From NCBI GenBank assembly GCA_945981915.1, contig CAMFRJ010000032.1, positions 1 through 8,895 of the forward strand: 8,895 nt of DNA. Reading direction: 5' to 3'. How positions within the stretch are numbered: the first letter of the stretch is position 1; each line of letters starts with the position of its first letter. This stretch comes from an uncultured Erysipelotrichaceae bacterium (GTDB lineage Bacteria; Bacillota_I; Bacilli_A; Erysipelotrichales; Coprobacillaceae). A program made the translations under genes and the position numbers. Positions 7,398 to 8,895 of this stretch are shown here, piece by piece. The notes below the pieces were generated by a model that had not been told where the DNA came from, searched no databases, and saw nothing but the letters and a program-made list of their open reading frames with translations.

Positions 7398-7954
7398 TTT
7401 GTCTTTCAGCGATTGGTGTTATTGTTCTTTTTGCAGGGTTTACTATCCTTATCGATAATTTGTTTCAGGTAACAGCCATTTTTGTCTTTTTAACGATGTT
7501 AGTGGGATATGTCTTATTGATCTTGAGCTATCGAAAAAGGCAACAGCTGTTACAGGCCCAACAAGTCATCTATCAAGGCTATGAAAAACATTTGTATTAT
7601 GGTTCAATGGTGATCATTGTGATCGATTGTTTAATGATCTATATGGGTCATATTCATATTCAATCAATGATCTCACCAATACTAGTGATCAATTGCTTTG
7701 TTCCATTGATTGCTTATTTAAGTCATGAATCATTATTGGTCTTTTATAAAAAAGATTTTATCTATAATGGTAAACGTATCCGTTATAAAGATGTCAGATC
7801 TTTAGAAATCTTCGATTATAAAAAGAATAAAAAGAAATTATTATTACATGCAAAAGAAGAAATGATTTATACAGGAAGAAACCAGGCAATTCAGGAAGTT
7901 ATAGAAGCTTTTTGTCATTATTGTCAACGTATAGAAGTAAGGGAGAATTTATGA
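7385..7954 (+). CDS. Membrane protein with C-terminal PH-like domain, unknown function
   Basis: A 189-residue protein with two parts. The first 115 residues contain four likely membrane segments (about 2-23, 28-48, 71-90 and 95-113), with a short cytosolic loop after the second. The remainder (about 118-183) is soluble, reading FYKKDFIYNGKRIRYKDV and then SLEIFDYKKNKKKLLLHA, ending in a helix. This pattern of short beta-strands, a Y/W-K-D-V turn and a final helix resembles the bacterial PH-like tails of DUF5673/YcxB-type proteins. I offer it as a likeness only. The start ATG 7385 overlaps the previous gene by 13 bases with no ribosome binding site, and the next in-frame ATG would remove the first membrane segment. 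The stop TGA overlaps the tyrA start as ATGA (7951-7954), typical of coupled translation. Confidence 0.72.
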   Translation: MVELVCLSAIGVIVLFAGFTILIDNLFQVTAIFVFLTMLVGYVLLILSYRKRQQLLQAQQVIYQGYEKHLYYGSMVIIVIDCLMIYMGHIHIQSMISPILVINCFVPLIAYLSHESLLVFYKKDFIYNGKRIRYKDVRSLEIFDYKKNKKKLLLHAKEEMIYTGRNQAIQEVIEAFCHYCQRIEVRENL

Positions 7955-8790
7955 TAATTACAGTTGTAGGATTAGGAGTTGTTGGAGGAAGCTTTGTCAA
8001 AGCATTAAAAGGACTTGATCATGAAGTATATGGGGTAGATATCAATGAAGAAACATTAGCTCGTGCTAAAGCAGAAGGATGTATCAAAGAAGGATTTGTT
8101 GATGGCCATGAGATTATCAAACAATCCGATCTGACAATCATTTGTCTATATCCATCTTTGGTTTTAGATTATATTCAAACACATGAATTTAAAAAAGGAA
8201 GTATCATCACTGATGCTGTTGGAGTTAAATCATATTTTTTAGATCAAGCGATGAGTATCATTGATAAAGATGTTGAATTTGTTTCAGGTCATCCTATGGC
8301 AGGAAGAGAAAACAAAGGCTATGATTTTGCTAGTAAAGAAGTTTTTCAAGGGGCAAATTACATATTGATACAACATCCTCAGAATAAGAAAGAAAGTATT
8401 GAACTGATGGAACAGTTTGTTTCATCACTTGGTTTTCATTCAGTAAAGATCTTGTCACCACATGATCATGATGAAATTATTTCATTTACTTCACAATTGC
8501 CTCATGCAATTGCTGTTTCACTCATTAACAGTGATAGTCAAAAATATGATACAGGGAAATATATTGGAGATTCTTATCGTGATTTGACAAGAATTGCGAA
8601 TATTAATGAAGATCTCTGGACAGAATTGTTTTTTACCAATAAGACGTGCTTATTAAAGAGTATCCAAGGTTTTGAAAATCAACTTGATATTTTAAAGAAA
8701 GCTGTTTTAGAAGAAGATAGCGAAACGTTAAAAAAGATGTTTATCGAATCTTCAAAACGTAGAAAGAACTTAGAAGCTTCACAAAAATAG
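7951..8790 (+). CDS. tyrA: Prephenate dehydrogenase (no ACT domain)
   Basis: A 279-residue NAD-dependent enzyme that converts prephenate to 4-hydroxyphenylpyruvate, the last committed step to tyrosine. The Rossmann fold begins at residue 2 with VVGLGVVGGS (GxGxxG at 7-12), and D30 at the end of the second strand favours NAD over NADP. The catalytic and substrate motifs are SGHPMAG (H114), TSQLPHAIA (H185) and GDSYRDLTRIA (206-216, with R210 and R214). The ATG at 7951 is preferred to the in-frame ATG at 7912 because TAAGGGAGA (7938-7946) lies 4 bases before it and the longer version adds 13 residues ahead of the Rossmann strand. The protein ends about 90 residues short of Bacillus TyrA and lacks the ACT domain, so feedback by tyrosine through that domain is absent. 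A terminator follows. Confidence 0.92.
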   Translation: MIITVVGLGVVGGSFVKALKGLDHEVYGVDINEETLARAKAEGCIKEGFVDGHEIIKQSDLTIICLYPSLVLDYIQTHEFKKGSIITDAVGVKSYFLDQAMSIIDKDVEFVSGHPMAGRENKGYDFASKEVFQGANYILIQHPQNKKESIELMEQFVSSLGFHSVKILSPHDHDEIISFTSQLPHAIAVSLINSDSQKYDTGKYIGDSYRDLTRIANINEDLWTELFFTNKTCLLKSIQGFENQLDILKKAVLEEDSETLKKMFIESSKRRKNLEASQK

Positions 8791-8793
8791 ATG

Positions 8794-8825
8794 AAGGTTA
8801 TGTGAAAACATGACCTTTTCTTTTT
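8794..8825 (+). terminator. Terminator of the pncB-tyrA unit
   Basis: AAGGTTATGT (8794-8803) pairs with ACATGACCTT (8808-8817) over 10 base pairs (one G-T) around a GAAA tetraloop. It is followed by TTCTTTTT, a T-run with a single C. Confidence 0.85.
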
Positions 8826-8837
8826 GAAACAAGTTTA

Positions 8838-8864
8838 ATATTTTAAACAATTTGTTTAAAATAT
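8838..8864. promoter_or_regulatory. 27-base perfect palindrome, candidate operator
   Basis: The arms ATATTTTAAACAA (8838-8850) and TTGTTTAAAATAT (8852-8864) are exact inverted repeats around one central T. The core AAACAATTTGTTT is the more informative part. An extra AAACAAGTTTAA lies upstream (8827-8838), with the AAACAA units 18 bases apart. There is no T-run after the dyad, and the tyrA terminator is already complete, so a protein-binding site for a dimeric regulator of the next gene is more likely than a terminator. Confidence 0.5.
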
Positions 8865-8865
8865 A

Positions 8866-8893
8866 TTGATTTTCATGAAAGAACATGTATAAT
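8866..8893 (+). promoter_or_regulatory. Promoter for the next gene (beyond the window)
   Basis: TTGATT (8866-8871) and a perfect TATAAT (8888-8893) are 16 bases apart. The spacer and the end of the -35 box contain a perfect 10-base palindrome, TTTCATGAAA (8871-8880). The 27-base palindrome ends 1 base before the -35 box. The gene it serves starts to the right of the window. Confidence 0.55.
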
Positions 8894-8895
8894 AA

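Noticed and set aside
7912..7950. Longer N-terminus for TyrA starting at 7912
   Set aside because: It would add 13 residues before the Rossmann strand, while ATG 7951 has a good ribosome binding site and the usual ATGA overlap.
8838..8864. Palindrome as a second terminator after tyrA
   Set aside because: It is almost all A/T, lacks a following T-run, and comes after a complete GAAA-loop terminator and directly before a promoter.

Overview
The window is AT-rich, gene-dense DNA with Firmicutes-style signals: strong AGGAGG-type ribosome binding sites, short hairpins followed by T-runs, and TATAAT -10 boxes. TAA, TAG and TGA all act as stops. The gene set (NrdI, DUF3793, a GH1 phospho-beta-glucosidase, a SpoVB/YtgP-type flippase, a short LysM protein, a TyrA without an ACT domain) fits an anaerobic gut Bacillota. 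My best guess is Erysipelotrichia/Coprobacillus-like or a neighbouring clostridial group. This placement is inferred from composition and gene content, not from any marker gene. I saw no rRNA, tRNA, CRISPR array, insertion sequence or phage gene.

Layout. (1) 1-213: the 3' end of a Cof-type HAD phosphatase and its terminator. (2) 263-1164: a two-gene unit in which nrdI overlaps a DUF3793 gene by 10 bases, closed by a hairpin at 1174-1210. (3) 1213-2726: a single-gene unit for a 6-phospho-beta-glucosidase with a cre-like site in its promoter region. Its terminator hairpin is shared with the convergent gene that follows. (4) 3421-2705, minus strand: a PPP-type metallophosphoesterase. (5) 3477-5173: a divergently transcribed 14-TM-type MOP flippase with a good sigma-A promoter and a GAAA-loop terminator. 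(6) 5226-5480: a small LysM protein with its own ribosome binding site. (7) 5548-8825: a tight unit of nicotinate phosphoribosyltransferase, two unknown membrane proteins and prephenate dehydrogenase, with intergenic distances of +5, -13 and -4 bases, ending in a terminator. (8) 8827-8895: an A/T-rich operator-like region with a 27-base perfect palindrome, followed by a TATAAT promoter whose gene lies beyond the window.

How the genes fit together. Most units look like household metabolism: NAD salvage (PncB), tyrosine synthesis (TyrA), beta-glucoside use (GH1) and envelope building (flippase, perhaps LysM). The less explained parts are the translationally coupled NrdI-DUF3793 pair with no nrdE/nrdF beside it, the two unknown membrane proteins inside the pncB-tyrA unit (the second with a possible PH-like tail), the signal-less LysM protein behind a possible sporulation-type -10 element, and the dense dyad cluster at the right end. 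I did not find a clear new defence or mobile system.
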